A DNA stretch of 64,000 nucleotides from Woodsholea maritima DSM 17123 (GCF_000382325.1 NZ_KB908059.1:62001-126000), one strand, 5' to 3'. Numbered from the stretch's first letter, positions 1-8,336 are shown. The notes: generated from the sequence alone by a model not told the origin. Numbers and translations: made by a program.

Positions 1-533
1 ATCGCGGCCATGATGGCGGGCGCGATAATCAGACGCGCATCCAGATCGCTCATGCCGTCGCGTAATTCCCCGCGAGCTTGCGCGCGCTTTACGATGAAGC
101 CTATGGCGGCCATGCCAGTTTCAATTGCCACTTCGCGATAGAGCTTTACCAGGTCCGGAAAGTGATGACCTTCGCCGATTAAAACTTTCAACAAAGTCAC
201 AGCATCGGTTTTCAGCAGGCGCGCATACACGGTGTTTAAGAACAGCGTCAACAATTCAGCGCTAGACCCTTCAAAACTTTGGGAGAGGCCTTGGTGTTCG
301 CGCATCACGCTCACTAAGCGATCTTGGATGGCGGCTTCGAACAGCGCTTCTTTGGACGCGTAATAAAGATAGACCGTGCCTTTGGCGATGCCTGCAGCCT
401 TGGCGACATCGTCCAGACGTGTCGCGGCAAAACCGCGTTCTGCCCATAAAACCATTGCCGCATCAAGGATTTCCTGGGGGCGTGCGTCTTTGCGACGTTG
501 GCGTTTTTTACCCGGTTCTGCGTCTCTCGTCAT
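1..533 (-). CDS. TetR/AcrR family transcriptional regulator (partial, C-terminus beyond left edge)
   Basis: About 177 residues are visible, reading leftwards from the ATG at 533 with no stop before the window edge. The N-terminus (after MTRDAEPGKKRQRRK) has the TetR DNA-binding fold: ILDAAMVLWAERGFAAT, then DDVAKAAGIAKGTVYLYYASKEALF, the typical helix-turn-helix ending in a Y-x-x-x-K-x-x-L-F pattern. The rest is a helical ligand-binding domain. The gene is divergent from the DevBCA-type exporter at 609, and a perfect inverted repeat (570-589) lies between the two starts. The likely role is a local repressor of the exporter and of itself; the inducer is unknown. The family is clear from sequence; the regulatory target is inferred from position. 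Confidence 0.9.
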   Translation of the reverse strand, partial: MTRDAEPGKKRQRRKDARPQEILDAAMVLWAERGFAATRLDDVAKAAGIAKGTVYLYYASKEALFEAAIQDRLVSVMREHQGLSQSFEGSSAELLTLFLNTVYARLLKTDAVTLLKVLIGEGHHFPDLVKLYREVAIETGMAAIGFIVKRAQARGELRDGMSDLDARLIIAPAIMAA

Positions 534-569
534 TATTCTCTCTTGTGCGTTTCTGCGTTCTATGCAATT

Positions 570-589
570 TAATGACCCATCGGTCATTA
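570..589. promoter_or_regulatory. Candidate TetR operator (8-4-8 perfect inverted repeat)
   Basis: TAATGACC-CATC-GGTCATTA is a perfect 8-bp inverted repeat with a 4-bp spacer. It lies in the 75-bp gap between the divergent tetR gene and the exporter operon, 19 bp upstream of the exporter start. The TGACC..GGTCA core resembles operators of AcrR-like TetR proteins. Binding by the neighbouring regulator is inferred. Confidence 0.7.
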
Positions 590-608
590 GTCAAATGGAA
601 GCCCCGCT

Positions 609-1835
609 ATGCAGGACACGACCCCAGATCCCACCCGCACGGGTCTACCTTTGAGCGAGAATGGTAAGGGAAAGGGCCCCACCCGACCTCACCTATCGTT
701 CAAGCGACTATGGCCGATACCGGTTATCATCGCCTTGCTGTTTACCGGGGCGGTGATTGGCATGTATTTTCAACCCCCCGGACTGAAGGCGTTTTTCCAT
801 TTCACTGGGCTAAAACCCGGCGCGGGTACGTCGCGGCCCATCGCTGTGCCTTTGACCCGTTCTGAGGCGCGCGGTGAGGGCGAAGTGATCGCGTCTTCAG
901 TGACGGCGCTGGGGCGGCTCATTCCCGAAGGTGAAACCATCGCCCTTGCCATGCCCAATGGCGCAGGGGATGCGCGCATTGCCCGCCTGTTTGTCGATGA
1001 AGGTGATAGTGTCGCGGCAGGCGATGTCATCGCCGAGCTTGATAGTCTGCCGCAATTAGAGGCCGCCTTGGCAAGTACGCAGGCCAATGTCCAAACGCGG
1101 GAGGCGGCCCTGGCCCAGACCCGGATCAATGTCGCGGCTAGCCTGGCGGAAACTCGTGCGGCGCGTGATCGCGCAGCGGCGGCGGCGGATCTGGCGCAGC
1201 GCGAATTGGCGCGGGTACAAGATCTGGCCCAGCGCGGGGTGATGCCCCAATCGCGCCTAGATAGTGCCGAAGCCCATGCGATAGAAACCGCGCGTGAACT
1301 GGACCGCCTGACCGCGACCCTCAGCCGGTGGCAGGGCGGTGAGGCGCAAGGCGATATTACGTTGGCCGAACGCCAGTTGGATCAAGCGCGCGCTGAGCTG
1401 GAGCGGGCCCGGCGTGATATGGCGCGTGGGCGGGTGATTGCGCCCCAGGCCGGGGCCATTTTGGATCTGCATGCGCGCGCCGGGGAGCGCCCCGATCAGC
1501 GCGGTGTCGCGACTTTGGGCTCCATCACCCATATGCAGGCCGAGCTGGAGGTCTATCAAGATGATATCGCGCGTGTGCATGTGGGACAGCGTGTGCGTCT
1601 TACCGCACCTGCGCTTGATACCCCCTTAGAGGGCGAGGTGGTACGTATCGGTCTGGAGGTTGAACGCCAGAGCGTGCTCTCCTCCGATCCTGTCGCCCAT
1701 ACCGATGCGCGCATTATCCGGGTGTTAGTCAGCTTGGATCCCGCCTCTTCCCAGCGGGCACGCGCGTTGAGCGGGTTGGAAGTGGTCGCAAGCCTAGGGG
1801 CGAATTTGGGCGGGGCCGCATCTGATGGCCAGTAA
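609..1835 (+). CDS. HlyD/DevB-family periplasmic adaptor (membrane fusion protein) of an ABC exporter
   Basis: This 408-residue protein has a cytoplasmic N-terminus, one membrane span (about residues 34-55, rich in IIALLFTGAVIG) and a periplasmic part. A first lipoyl half (around VTALGRLIPEGE...LFVDEGDSVAAGDVIAELD) is followed by a long alanine/arginine-rich coiled coil (residues about 150-275), a second lipoyl half (GRVIAPQAGAIL) and a beta-barrel region. This is the architecture of DevB/HlyD adaptors that link an inner-membrane ABC transporter to an outer-membrane channel. Its stop overlaps the permease start by 11 bp, so the three genes form one unit (adaptor, FtsX-like permease, ATPase). 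The exported substrate is unknown; DevBCA systems are known for glycolipid export in cyanobacteria, which should not be assumed here. No outer-membrane TolC partner is present in the window. Confidence 0.88.
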   Translation: MQDTTPDPTRTGLPLSENGKGKGPTRPHLSFKRLWPIPVIIALLFTGAVIGMYFQPPGLKAFFHFTGLKPGAGTSRPIAVPLTRSEARGEGEVIASSVTALGRLIPEGETIALAMPNGAGDARIARLFVDEGDSVAAGDVIAELDSLPQLEAALASTQANVQTREAALAQTRINVAASLAETRAARDRAAAAADLAQRELARVQDLAQRGVMPQSRLDSAEAHAIETARELDRLTATLSRWQGGEAQGDITLAERQLDQARAELERARRDMARGRVIAPQAGAILDLHARAGERPDQRGVATLGSITHMQAELEVYQDDIARVHVGQRVRLTAPALDTPLEGEVVRIGLEVERQSVLSSDPVAHTDARIIRVLVSLDPASSQRARALSGLEVVASLGANLGGAASDGQ

Positions 1836-3027
1836 TGCGCTGCGCGATACGATCACGCGGGCACTGACCCAAGTTTTGGGCCGGATGCCCATAGGGTGGT
1901 TACAGCTGACCCATAGCCGGATGCGCATGATCGTTGCGGTCGCGGGGGTGGTGTTTGCCAATATTCTGGTCTTTGTCCAGCTGGGTATTCTGGGCGCGCT
2001 AAACGGCACCATTGAGCAATCGTATGAGTTGCTTCGCGCGGATATCATTATCGCCTCTGATGATGCCCATACGCTGGCGGATGGTTCACCCGTGGCGCGG
2101 CGCTATCTCTATCAGGCGTTAAGTGTTCCGGGTGTTGCTGCAGCCAGCCCACACTATCTGGGAAAGCTCGACTGGGCGCGCCCGGATCGCTCCTCGGCGA
2201 CGCTTTATGTCTATGGCCTTCCTGTGGATGTGTCGGACTTTGCCGGGCCGATGATTGCGCCTCATCTGCCGCGTTTAAGCCTGGCAGATCGCGCCCTGAT
2301 TGACCGTCATATGCGCGGTGGGGATCGTGATGCCTTTGGCGCGATCAGGGCTGAGGATCCTATGCTGATTGAGGCGAGGGGCCATCAATTGACCCTGGTG
2401 GGCAGTTTTGCCCTGGGCGGCGGGTTTACCGCCGATGGCGCGCTGTTCGTCTCAGATCAAACCTTCTTGCGCCTTTTCCCCCAGAGGCTCGCCGGAACGC
2501 CCAGCCAGATCCTGATCAAGGTGGAGGAGGGCTATAGCCCCGCCCAAGTCGTTGCTGACTTACAGCGCGTGCTGGACGCTGAACCGGTTCAGGTCAAAAC
2601 CTGGTCGCAATTTATCCGCGCCGATCGGAGTTATCAAACGACGCAGCGCCCCGTGGGTATCGTCTTCGGCTTTGGCGTTTTTATCGGCGTGTTGGTGGGT
2701 ATCGTGATCGTCTATCAGGTGCTTTCCACCGATGTCGCCGATCATATCAAGGAATATGCGACCTTTAAGGCGATGGGCTATCCCCAGGGCTTTTTCCTGA
2801 GTGTCGTGTTTGAAGAGGCGATGATCCTGGCCGTTCTGGGCTTCATTCCAGGCTCGATCATAGCAACGCTGATTTACAAGGGATTGTCCAGCGTCAGCGG
2901 GCTTCCCGTCGCCATGGATGCGGGCCGTATTGGCCTGGTCTTCATCGGGACTTTGGTGGCGTGCTCCATTTCGGGCGCGATTGCCACCCGGCGCCTGACC
3001 GCAGCCGATCCGGCGGAGTTGTTTTGA
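1825..3027 (+). CDS. DevC/FtsX-like ABC exporter permease
   Basis: The 400-residue permease has one N-terminal membrane span (MIVAVAGVVFANILVFVQLGILGAL, residues about 34-58), a large periplasmic domain of about 200 residues, and three C-terminal spans (VGIVFGFGVFIGVLVGIVIVYQ, LSVVFEEAMILAVLGFIPGSIIATLIY, IGLVFIGTLVACSISGAIA). This is the four-span FtsX/MacB topology with the DevC-type N-terminal signature. It follows the adaptor gene with an 11-bp overlap and its TGA stop shares one base with the ATG of the ATPase gene, indicating translational coupling. It should form the membrane half of a mechanotransmission-type exporter working with the adaptor. Confidence 0.88.
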   Translation: MASNALRDTITRALTQVLGRMPIGWLQLTHSRMRMIVAVAGVVFANILVFVQLGILGALNGTIEQSYELLRADIIIASDDAHTLADGSPVARRYLYQALSVPGVAAASPHYLGKLDWARPDRSSATLYVYGLPVDVSDFAGPMIAPHLPRLSLADRALIDRHMRGGDRDAFGAIRAEDPMLIEARGHQLTLVGSFALGGGFTADGALFVSDQTFLRLFPQRLAGTPSQILIKVEEGYSPAQVVADLQRVLDAEPVQVKTWSQFIRADRSYQTTQRPVGIVFGFGVFIGVLVGIVIVYQVLSTDVADHIKEYATFKAMGYPQGFFLSVVFEEAMILAVLGFIPGSIIATLIYKGLSSVSGLPVAMDAGRIGLVFIGTLVACSISGAIATRRLTAADPAELF

Positions 3028-3710
3028 TGTCTCCCATTATTGTCTCTCATCTCGATCATTGGTTCGGGGAAGGCGAAGCGCGCAAGCAAGCGATTTTCGA
3101 TGTCAATTTAGAGATTGAAGCGGGCAAGCTGACCATTCTGATGGGGCCATCGGGGTCGGGTAAAACCACGACTTTGACCCTGATGGGGTGTTTGCGTGCG
3201 GTGCAATCGGGATCGGTCCAGCTGTTGGGGCAAGAGCTAAAAGACGCCTCCGACTTCCAACAAGAGACTTTGCGCCGACGTCTGGGCTTTATCTTTCAGG
3301 CCCATAATCTGCATAATTCTTTGAGCGCGCGTCAGAATGTTTTGATGGGGCTGCAAGTGCATGGGCGCGGCGATAGCGCGCAACAGACCCGCGCGGCCTG
3401 TCATGCGCTGGAGCTGATGGATCTGGGCGAGCGTATTGATTACCTGCCTGAGCATCTCTCCGGCGGTCAAAAGCAAAGGGTCGCCATTGCGCGCGCTTTG
3501 GTCTCCAACCCCGATATTATCTTTGCTGATGAGCCAACGGCCGCGCTCGATAAAACCTCCGGGGCCAATGTCGTCACAATGCTGAAACGTCTGGGCGAGG
3601 AGCGCGGTACCACCACCGTCATGGTCACCCATGATAATCGGATCCTGGACCTCGCCGATCGCATCATCACCATGGAAGATGGGCGCATCGTTAAAGATAG
3701 CCTGACTTAG
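3027..3710 (+). CDS. ABC transporter ATP-binding protein (DevA/LolD-like)
   Basis: This 227-residue ATPase has Walker A GPSGSGKTTT, the Q-loop (FIFQAHNLHNSLSARQNV), the ABC signature LSGGQKQR, Walker B DIIFADEPTAALD and the H-loop (VMVTHDNRI). These are the hallmarks of the MacB/LolD/DevA class that partners FtsX-like permeases. The ATG at 3027 was chosen over upstream in-frame codons because it overlaps the permease stop (TGATG) and gives a normal DevA N-terminus (MSPIIVSHLDHWFGEGEARK). It supplies energy for the exporter formed with the two preceding genes. Confidence 0.93.
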   Translation: MSPIIVSHLDHWFGEGEARKQAIFDVNLEIEAGKLTILMGPSGSGKTTTLTLMGCLRAVQSGSVQLLGQELKDASDFQQETLRRRLGFIFQAHNLHNSLSARQNVLMGLQVHGRGDSAQQTRAACHALELMDLGERIDYLPEHLSGGQKQRVAIARALVSNPDIIFADEPTAALDKTSGANVVTMLKRLGEERGTTTVMVTHDNRILDLADRIITMEDGRIVKDSLT

Positions 3711-3877
3711 CGGGCACCTAATTTTTTTGAGCGCATTCCCTTAAAGTACTGATTCATTGCCACTGGCGGGGTGGTGGCGGCAGGCTGGCGGGTTGACGTC
3801 ACCGTGCTGGCGTCGTCAAATCCCGCTTCATACGCTCTTTGGGGCTATCTGAAATTTAGACCCTTGAAGGAGTGAAC

Positions 3878-4333
3878 ATGGCTTTCAAAGTTGATGCAGA
3901 AAAAATCAAACGCTGGCGTGAGGAGCGTCATTGGTCGCAAGAGCATCTGGCCGGATTGGCCGGGATTGGTCTGCGCACCATTCAGCGCGTGGAAAAGGGC
4001 GAGCCTGCCGCCAAAGAAACGCTGATGGCTCTGGGGGCTGCGTTCAATGTGGATGCGATGGACCTGAGCTTGGATCCAGAGCAAGAGGCCGCGAAAATCC
4101 TGATCAGTAAAAACCAGAAAATTCGCGCCGCTATGCGTCTCTCTTTAGGGATCAGCGCGGCGAGCTATGTGTTGGGCATGATAATTTTTGCGGGCATCAG
4201 CTTAGGCATGCAGGCGGGCAGTTATGTCATGGTGTGGCCTAGCATTTGGTGGACAGTGGGCCTTGTGGCCCATGGTGTAACGGCGCTGATCATTGAGTTG
4301 GCGACGCGTTATCAAGATCAATATGGAGCATAG
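3878..4333 (+). CDS. XRE-family helix-turn-helix protein with two C-terminal membrane spans
   Basis: The N-terminal part of this 151-residue protein (residues about 7-60) is a Cro/CI-type HTH (KIKRWREERHWSQEHLAGLAG, then GLRTIQRVEKGEPA). The C-terminal half contains two hydrophobic segments (SLGISAASYVLGMIIFAGISLG and WWTVGLVAHGVTALIIELA), the second resembling the two-span 2TM domains found in small bacterial membrane proteins. A good ribosome site (GAAGGA, 3866-3871) sits 6 bp before the ATG at 3878; an in-frame GTG at 3872 overlaps it and is less likely. The next gene starts 9 bp downstream. It may be a membrane-tethered regulator; the target is unknown. Confidence 0.75.
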   Translation: MAFKVDAEKIKRWREERHWSQEHLAGLAGIGLRTIQRVEKGEPAAKETLMALGAAFNVDAMDLSLDPEQEAAKILISKNQKIRAAMRLSLGISAASYVLGMIIFAGISLGMQAGSYVMVWPSIWWTVGLVAHGVTALIIELATRYQDQYGA

Positions 4334-4342
4334 AGAGCCGGA

Positions 4343-4750
4343 ATGAGCGACAGCGCGCACCCCCCCTCCGCATTAATCGACCAACGCATAGCCGATTTAG
4401 ACGATTGGCGCGGGCCATGCCTGGCCCGCATGCGCGCGCTGATCTTAAAGGCTGAACCGGCCATCACAGAAGACTGGAAATGGCGCGGCGTACCGGTTTG
4501 GTATCATCAGGGCATGATCTGTACCGGTGAAAGCTATAAGGACAAGATTAAGCTGACCTTTGTTAAAGGCGCGCGCTTACCCGATCCCAAAGGCTTATTT
4601 AATGCTAGCCTGGAGGGCAATACCCGGCGCGCTATCGACATCTTTGAAAGCGATGTGATCGATGAAGCGGCGTTCCTGGATTTGATGAAGGCGGCGTTGG
4701 ACCTCAACGCCGCAAAACCCGCCAAGCCTACACGCAAGACTAAAGCTTGA
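4343..4750 (+). CDS. DUF1801 domain-containing protein
   Basis: This 135-residue protein matches the YdhG/DUF1801 family. It contains LIDQRIADLDDWRGPCLARMRALILKA, an acidic-aromatic stretch ITEDWKWRGVPVWYHQGMICTGESYKDKIKLTFVKGA, and a C-terminal helix followed by a basic tail (KPAKPTRKTKA). Members are small cytosolic alpha/beta proteins of unresolved biochemical function. It lies 9 bp downstream of the XRE gene, probably in the same transcript, and ends just before a strong intrinsic terminator. No enzymatic role is claimed. Confidence 0.75.
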   Translation: MSDSAHPPSALIDQRIADLDDWRGPCLARMRALILKAEPAITEDWKWRGVPVWYHQGMICTGESYKDKIKLTFVKGARLPDPKGLFNASLEGNTRRAIDIFESDVIDEAAFLDLMKAALDLNAAKPAKPTRKTKA

Positions 4751-4767
4751 AATCTATACAGTTCAGG

Positions 4768-4800
4768 AAAAATGGGCTCCCCCGAGAGCCCATTTTTTTT
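4768..4800 (+). terminator. Rho-independent terminator
   Basis: A 12-bp perfect stem (AAAAATGGGCTC / GAGCCCATTTTT, 4768-4779 with 4786-4797) with loop CCCCGA is followed by a T run. It ends the XRE-DUF1801 transcript. The A-rich left arm means it could also work for the converging gene at 4813-5772. Confidence 0.92.
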
Positions 4801-4812
4801 CGTAAGGTCGAT

Positions 4813-5772
4813 TTATTCTGCAGGGTTCGGCTCTGTGTTCGATGAACACTGCGGATCAGCATGGCGATTAGAAGCGTTGGGATCAATCGCGCGCGCTGCG
4901 ATGGCAGAAGTTGGTCCAAGGACGATTAAAGTGAAGAGCGTCATAAGGGGCGTTAGCACATAGGTGAAGTTGCCAAAGGGGTTGGACATTATGTTCACCA
5001 TTTGCGCCATATGTGCCTCATCCGTATTGGCCCCTACTGTAGCCAATTCAATACTGGACATCATCAAGGGCATAAAGACAATGAATTGAAGAACCACCAG
5101 GGCGATCACCATCACGAGGTGAGCGCTAAATAATGACCAGCCCATGCCTTTGCTTGATGACCAGCCCGATAAGGTCAAACGGCGAAACTTGATGCTGAGG
5201 GGAAGGCTGACGCCGAACCGACCCATGACATAAATCAAGACAGCATAAACTGGAATAACGATGAGTAAGATGATGAGGCTCATCATGACTGTGGGTGGTT
5301 GAGCATCGCCCATAAGGGGGGAGAGCGCCAATGTTAAGGCGAGCGTGACGAGACTCATCACGATTGCTAGAGCGATCATTACGCAAAGCATCACGGCGGC
5401 GACGGCTAAAGAGGCGAAAAAAATCCGAACTTCATCCAGGCCGAGTTGAACCGGTAAGCTGATTTTTAGATTGTCGCGTACGAGAAGGCGATAGGCTGCG
5501 GCGTAATAGATCACGCTAAACAGAAATAAAACTGGATATATAAGCGCAATATAAGAAAAATATGATCCCGCACCTTTTCCAGCGGAGAGGGCGTTTAACG
5601 ATTGAGCATATCCAAGCAGAAAGCCTTGGCCGCTGGAGCTGCTTAGCCACAGATTGTACGCTAGCATTAAACAAGAATAAAAAGCGATAAAAAACAGTGT
5701 GTTCAAGGGTCGTCTTTTGAATACCACGAAGCTGTGGCTCATCATATCAATAAAAGCAACGCGCTCGCTCAT
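4813..5772 (-). CDS. Multi-pass membrane protein of unknown function (about six spans)
   Basis: This 319-residue protein is dominated by hydrophobic segments: about residues 25-43, 70-98, 117-150, 168-190, 206-233 and 255-282. The short cytoplasmic N-terminus is MSERVAFIDMMSHSFVVFKRRP. I do not recognise a characterised family; the layout resembles generic bacterial membrane proteins of the glycerophosphodiesterase-membrane-domain type, but no catalytic motif is visible. The ATG at 5772 is preceded by GGGG-rich sequence (AAGGGGGAATGTC), a good ribosome site. Several stretches (for example around 5500-5700) look more A+T-rich than the flanking genes. It is transcribed alone, convergent with the DUF1801 gene. 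Confidence 0.6.
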   Translation of the reverse strand: MSERVAFIDMMSHSFVVFKRRPLNTLFFIAFYSCLMLAYNLWLSSSSGQGFLLGYAQSLNALSAGKGAGSYFSYIALIYPVLFLFSVIYYAAAYRLLVRDNLKISLPVQLGLDEVRIFFASLAVAAVMLCVMIALAIVMSLVTLALTLALSPLMGDAQPPTVMMSLIILLIVIPVYAVLIYVMGRFGVSLPLSIKFRRLTLSGWSSSKGMGWSLFSAHLVMVIALVVLQFIVFMPLMMSSIELATVGANTDEAHMAQMVNIMSNPFGNFTYVLTPLMTLFTLIVLGPTSAIAARAIDPNASNRHADPQCSSNTEPNPAE

Positions 5773-5878
5773 GACATTCCCCCTTTAAGCGTATTTGCGC
5801 TATGGCACATCGCTCGAGGGGAGGCAATCGTTAATTGGCTCAATAGTCAATTTAAGGCATGTTCTTGAGAATATTAGC

Positions 5879-6061
5879 TTAGGTGAGGGTGCAGGAGAAA
5901 TCTGCTTGATCAGGTCGCGTCATGAAGCGCGCCAGGGCCTCATCGCGCCAGTGTGGGGCGAAGAACCAGATGGTATGGGGGCTACCCTCAGCCGTGACCA
6001 GGGTGACATCCGCACCGGTGGCTTTGATCGCTTAGATTGGGGCGATGGCGATCGCGTGCAT
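5879..6061 (-). pseudogene. Decayed 3' remnant of an unidentified gene
   Basis: On the minus strand, one frame reads as protein-like sequence (AIKATGADVTLVTAEGSPHT, then IWFFAPHWRDEALARF, ending at the TAA at 5879-5881). Reading upstream, the frame is broken by a TAA at 6032-6034, with MHAIAIAPI before it in the same frame. The composition and codon use look coding, whereas the overlapping plus-strand frame does not resemble a protein. I read it as the tail of a broken gene; the parent family is not recognised. Confidence 0.4.
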
Positions 6062-6125
6062 GCCGTCACCTTTCATTCTATGTGCAATTTTTCGCAGTTC
6101 GTACAGGTGTCATAATCCTTCACCC

Positions 6126-6158
6126 TTGCAGACGTGGCATTATGTTATATCATAACGT
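6126..6158 (+). promoter_or_regulatory. Candidate Zur box over the cobW promoter
   Basis: GTTAT-ATC-ATAAC (6144-6156) is a palindrome of the type bound by the zinc repressor Zur in alphaproteobacteria (GTTATA..TATAAC core). It overlaps a plausible -10 (TATCAT, 6148-6153) that is 16 bp from a TTGCAG -35-like hexamer (6126-6131). The downstream gene is a CobW-family metal chaperone, a common Zur target. The site call is by motif similarity plus context. Confidence 0.7.
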
Positions 6159-6221
6159 ACAGCGTGAGCCTCGAAGACGGGACACGCCTGGTTCGGCACT
6201 TGCAAAAGGATGCGTCCCCTC

Positions 6222-7442
6222 ATGGCAGACGATAAACGGCTCCCGGTAACCGTGCTTTCAGGCTTTCTGGGTGCAGGCAAGACGACATTGATGAACCACA
6301 TCCTCAATAATCGCGAGGGTAAGCGCGTGGCTGTGATCGTCAATGACATGAGTGAGGTCAACATTGATGCCGATCTGATCCGCGAGGGGGGCGCTGATCT
6401 CAGTCGCACCGAAGAATCCCTGGTTGAAATGACGAATGGCTGCATTTGCTGCACGTTGCGCGATGACCTGCTCAAGGAAGTCCGTCGGCTCGCGCAAGAT
6501 GGCCGGTTTGACTATCTGCTGATTGAATCGACCGGCGTTTCCGAACCGCTGCCTGTGGCTGCGACGTTCAACTTTCGCACTGAAGAGGGTGAGAGCTTAG
6601 AGGATGTCGCGCGCCTGGATACGATGGTCACCGTGGTTGATGCGGTGAACCTCCTCAACGATTACGCCTCTCCTGATTTCCTTAAGGATCGCGGGGAAGC
6701 CGCCGGAGAGGAAGACACGCGTACGTTGGTCAATCTCCTTGTTGAGCAGATCGAATTCGCCGATGTCATTCTTCTAAACAAGGTTGATGCGGCGACGCGC
6801 GCGCAGCTCGATGCGGCGCGCAAAATCATTCGCTCCCTCAATCCGCACGCCGATGTCATCGAAACCACCATGTCGCGCGTCGCGCTGGACAAGGTGCTGA
6901 ACACCGGGCGTTTTGATCACGATAAGGCCGAGGAGCACCCCCTCTGGTACAAAGAGCTATACGGCTTCGCCGATCATAAGCCTGAAACAGAAGAATATGG
7001 GGTGAAGAGCTTTGTCTATCGCGCGCGCCGCCCGTTTCATCCTGAAAAATTATACGCCTTTATCAACTCCGCCTGGGCGGGTGTTATACGGGCCAAAGGC
7101 CATTTTTGGTTAGCCACGCGCCCAGAATGGGCCGGCGAGCTTAGCCAGGCCGGTGCCCTGGTGCGTCACGAGGCGATGGGCTTTTGGTGGTCCAGCATTC
7201 CTCAAGCGCGTTGGCCTGACCATCCGCAATGGCGTGAACACATCGCCAAGTCCTGGCATCCGGTCTACGGGGACCGACGCCAAGAGATCGTCTTCATCGG
7301 CACGGACATGGACGAAGACGACATTCGACGCCGCCTAGATGCTTGTCTTGTGGGCGAGCACGACGCAGAAACTCTCTCGATAGAAGCCTGGAGCCAGCTA
7401 AAGGACCCCTTTCCGGTCTGGAAGCGGGCCTCGTCGTCATGA
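6222..7442 (+). CDS. CobW/COG0523-family GTPase, probable zinc metallochaperone
   Basis: The 406-residue protein has a G3E P-loop at residues 14-22 (GFLGAGKTT), the metal-binding CxCC motif at 74-77 ([13 protein letters not shown]), the switch/Walker B region [11 protein letters not shown], the guanine-specificity motif NKVD, and a CobW C-terminal domain with His/Trp-rich stretches. COG0523 proteins use GTP hydrolysis to deliver metal, typically zinc under starvation. The ATG at 6222 ([11 protein letters not shown]) is preferred over the in-frame ATG at 6210, because AGGA at 6207-6210 can serve only the former. It is preceded by a Zur-like box and coupled to the DUF1826 gene through an ATGA overlap, a pairing consistent with a zinc-limitation response. 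Zinc specificity is inferred. Confidence 0.9.
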   Translation: MADDKRLPVTVLSGFLGAGKTTLMNHILNNREGKRVAVIVNDMSEVNIDADLIREGGADLSRTEESLVEMTNGCICCTLRDDLLKEVRRLAQDGRFDYLLIESTGVSEPLPVAATFNFRTEEGESLEDVARLDTMVTVVDAVNLLNDYASPDFLKDRGEAAGEEDTRTLVNLLVEQIEFADVILLNKVDAATRAQLDAARKIIRSLNPHADVIETTMSRVALDKVLNTGRFDHDKAEEHPLWYKELYGFADHKPETEEYGVKSFVYRARRPFHPEKLYAFINSAWAGVIRAKGHFWLATRPEWAGELSQAGALVRHEAMGFWWSSIPQARWPDHPQWREHIAKSWHPVYGDRRQEIVFIGTDMDEDDIRRRLDACLVGEHDAETLSIEAWSQLKDPFPVWKRASSS

Positions 7443-8098
7443 TCGCCGCATCCAGAGTGCAGGGTGGTGGAGAGAGCGGAGCTTTGCCCGCGTTTCCCAT
7501 GGGCATTGAGATCTGCAAGACGGCGCAGGGTCTCGCGGTTATCAAAAAGCCGGGCATGGAGCTGGTGATCTGGAGGCGTACACTCTCTTCGGACTTGCAG
7601 ACCTGGATCGAACGCTTGGATGCGTCGTGTCTTCCTGACATTCGCGTCCTCGTTCAGCCCCGAGATTTGCACGCGGCGCTGGAACCGCATTTAGAGGACT
7701 GCGTCATGCCTGCAGGCGAGATGCGGGACCTTCTTCTTCATGATATTGCGGCGCTTGTTACGGCCTTCGCCACGATCACCGGGCGGGCTTGGGTCGATGT
7801 TCGCTTGAAGCGTGTCAATACTGATGCGTGCTGGAAATTCCACCGCGACAGTGTGGAGACCCGGCTTCTAACGACCTATCGAGGCCATGGAACACAATGG
7901 GTCCAGCCCATCAACGCGGACCAGGCCTTGCGCGAACAGACATGTTTCAAAGGCAAGATCGAGCAGCTGCAGGCGCATGACGTAGCGATCTTTCGGGGCA
8001 GCAGTGCGGGACGGGGCAGGGGGATTGTGCATCGCTCGCCGCCCATTCTGGGTACGGGTCAAACCCGATTATTGCTTGTCCTTAATCTGGCGCAATAA
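7439..8098 (+). CDS. DUF1826 domain-containing protein
   Basis: This 219-residue protein resembles the DUF1826 family found beside COG0523 GTPases. Conserved-looking blocks are [40 protein letters not shown] and GIVHRSPPI followed by TRLLLVLN. The W-K-F-H-R-D segment and the later V-H-R-S-P, with a distal arginine, look like a 2-His-1-carboxylate pattern on a cupin-like fold, but this is my inference and no function is established. The ATG at 7439 overlaps the cobW stop (ATGA), so translation is coupled; an earlier in-frame ATG at 7343 lies inside cobW and is unlikely. The family identification is moderately confident. Confidence 0.7.
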   Translation: MIAASRVQGGGESGALPAFPMGIEICKTAQGLAVIKKPGMELVIWRRTLSSDLQTWIERLDASCLPDIRVLVQPRDLHAALEPHLEDCVMPAGEMRDLLLHDIAALVTAFATITGRAWVDVRLKRVNTDACWKFHRDSVETRLLTTYRGHGTQWVQPINADQALREQTCFKGKIEQLQAHDVAIFRGSSAGRGRGIVHRSPPILGTGQTRLLLVLNLAQ

Positions 8099-8174
8099 GC
8101 GTCGTCTGAGCTCTAAAGTTCGGCATTTCTTACATCCTGACAGTTTAAGCCACAGGACTGTAAGCGTGTGTCAT

Positions 8175-8215
8175 GCCTCAATCTGACTAGATGTGATCAT
8201 GCGCAGGATTGAGGC
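8175..8215. repeat. Inverted repeat downstream of tRNA-Ser
   Basis: GCCTCAATC (8175-8183) and GATTGAGGC (8207-8215) form a perfect 9-bp inverted repeat around a 23-bp loop. It lies past the 3' end of the tRNA on its transcribed strand; a T-rich run (minus strand, about 8229-8240) precedes it. It may be a processing or termination structure. Confidence 0.4.
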
Positions 8216-8245
8216 GTGAGTTTTACATATCATAAAAAAGGGAAG

Positions 8246-8336
8246 TGGCGGACAGGATGGGATTCGAACCCACGGTACGCTTTTGGCGTACACTCCCTTA
8301 GCAGGGGAGCGCCTTCGACCACTCGGCCACCTATCC
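8246..8336 (-). tRNA. tRNA-Ser (anticodon GCU)
   Basis: Read on the minus strand, the gene starts GGATAGGTGGCCGAGTGG and ends with an encoded CCA. The acceptor stem GGATAGG pairs with CCTGTCC (one G-U), with discriminator G. The anticodon stem-loop is CTCCC-CTGCTAA-GGGAG, with anticodon GCT at 8300-8302. A class II variable arm (GTACGCC..AAAGCGTAC) and the T-arm GTGGGTTCGAATCCCAT are present. This serine isoacceptor reads AGC/AGU. Confidence 0.97.

Noticed and set aside
5795-6115. Plus-strand open frame of 106 codons between the membrane protein and cobW
   Set aside because: Its protein has no family-like features and it overlaps the more convincing minus-strand gene remnant. No ribosome site was seen.
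8246-8336. tRNA-Ser as an integration site for a mobile element
   Set aside because: No integrase, phage-like genes or direct repeat of the tRNA 3' end is present nearby.
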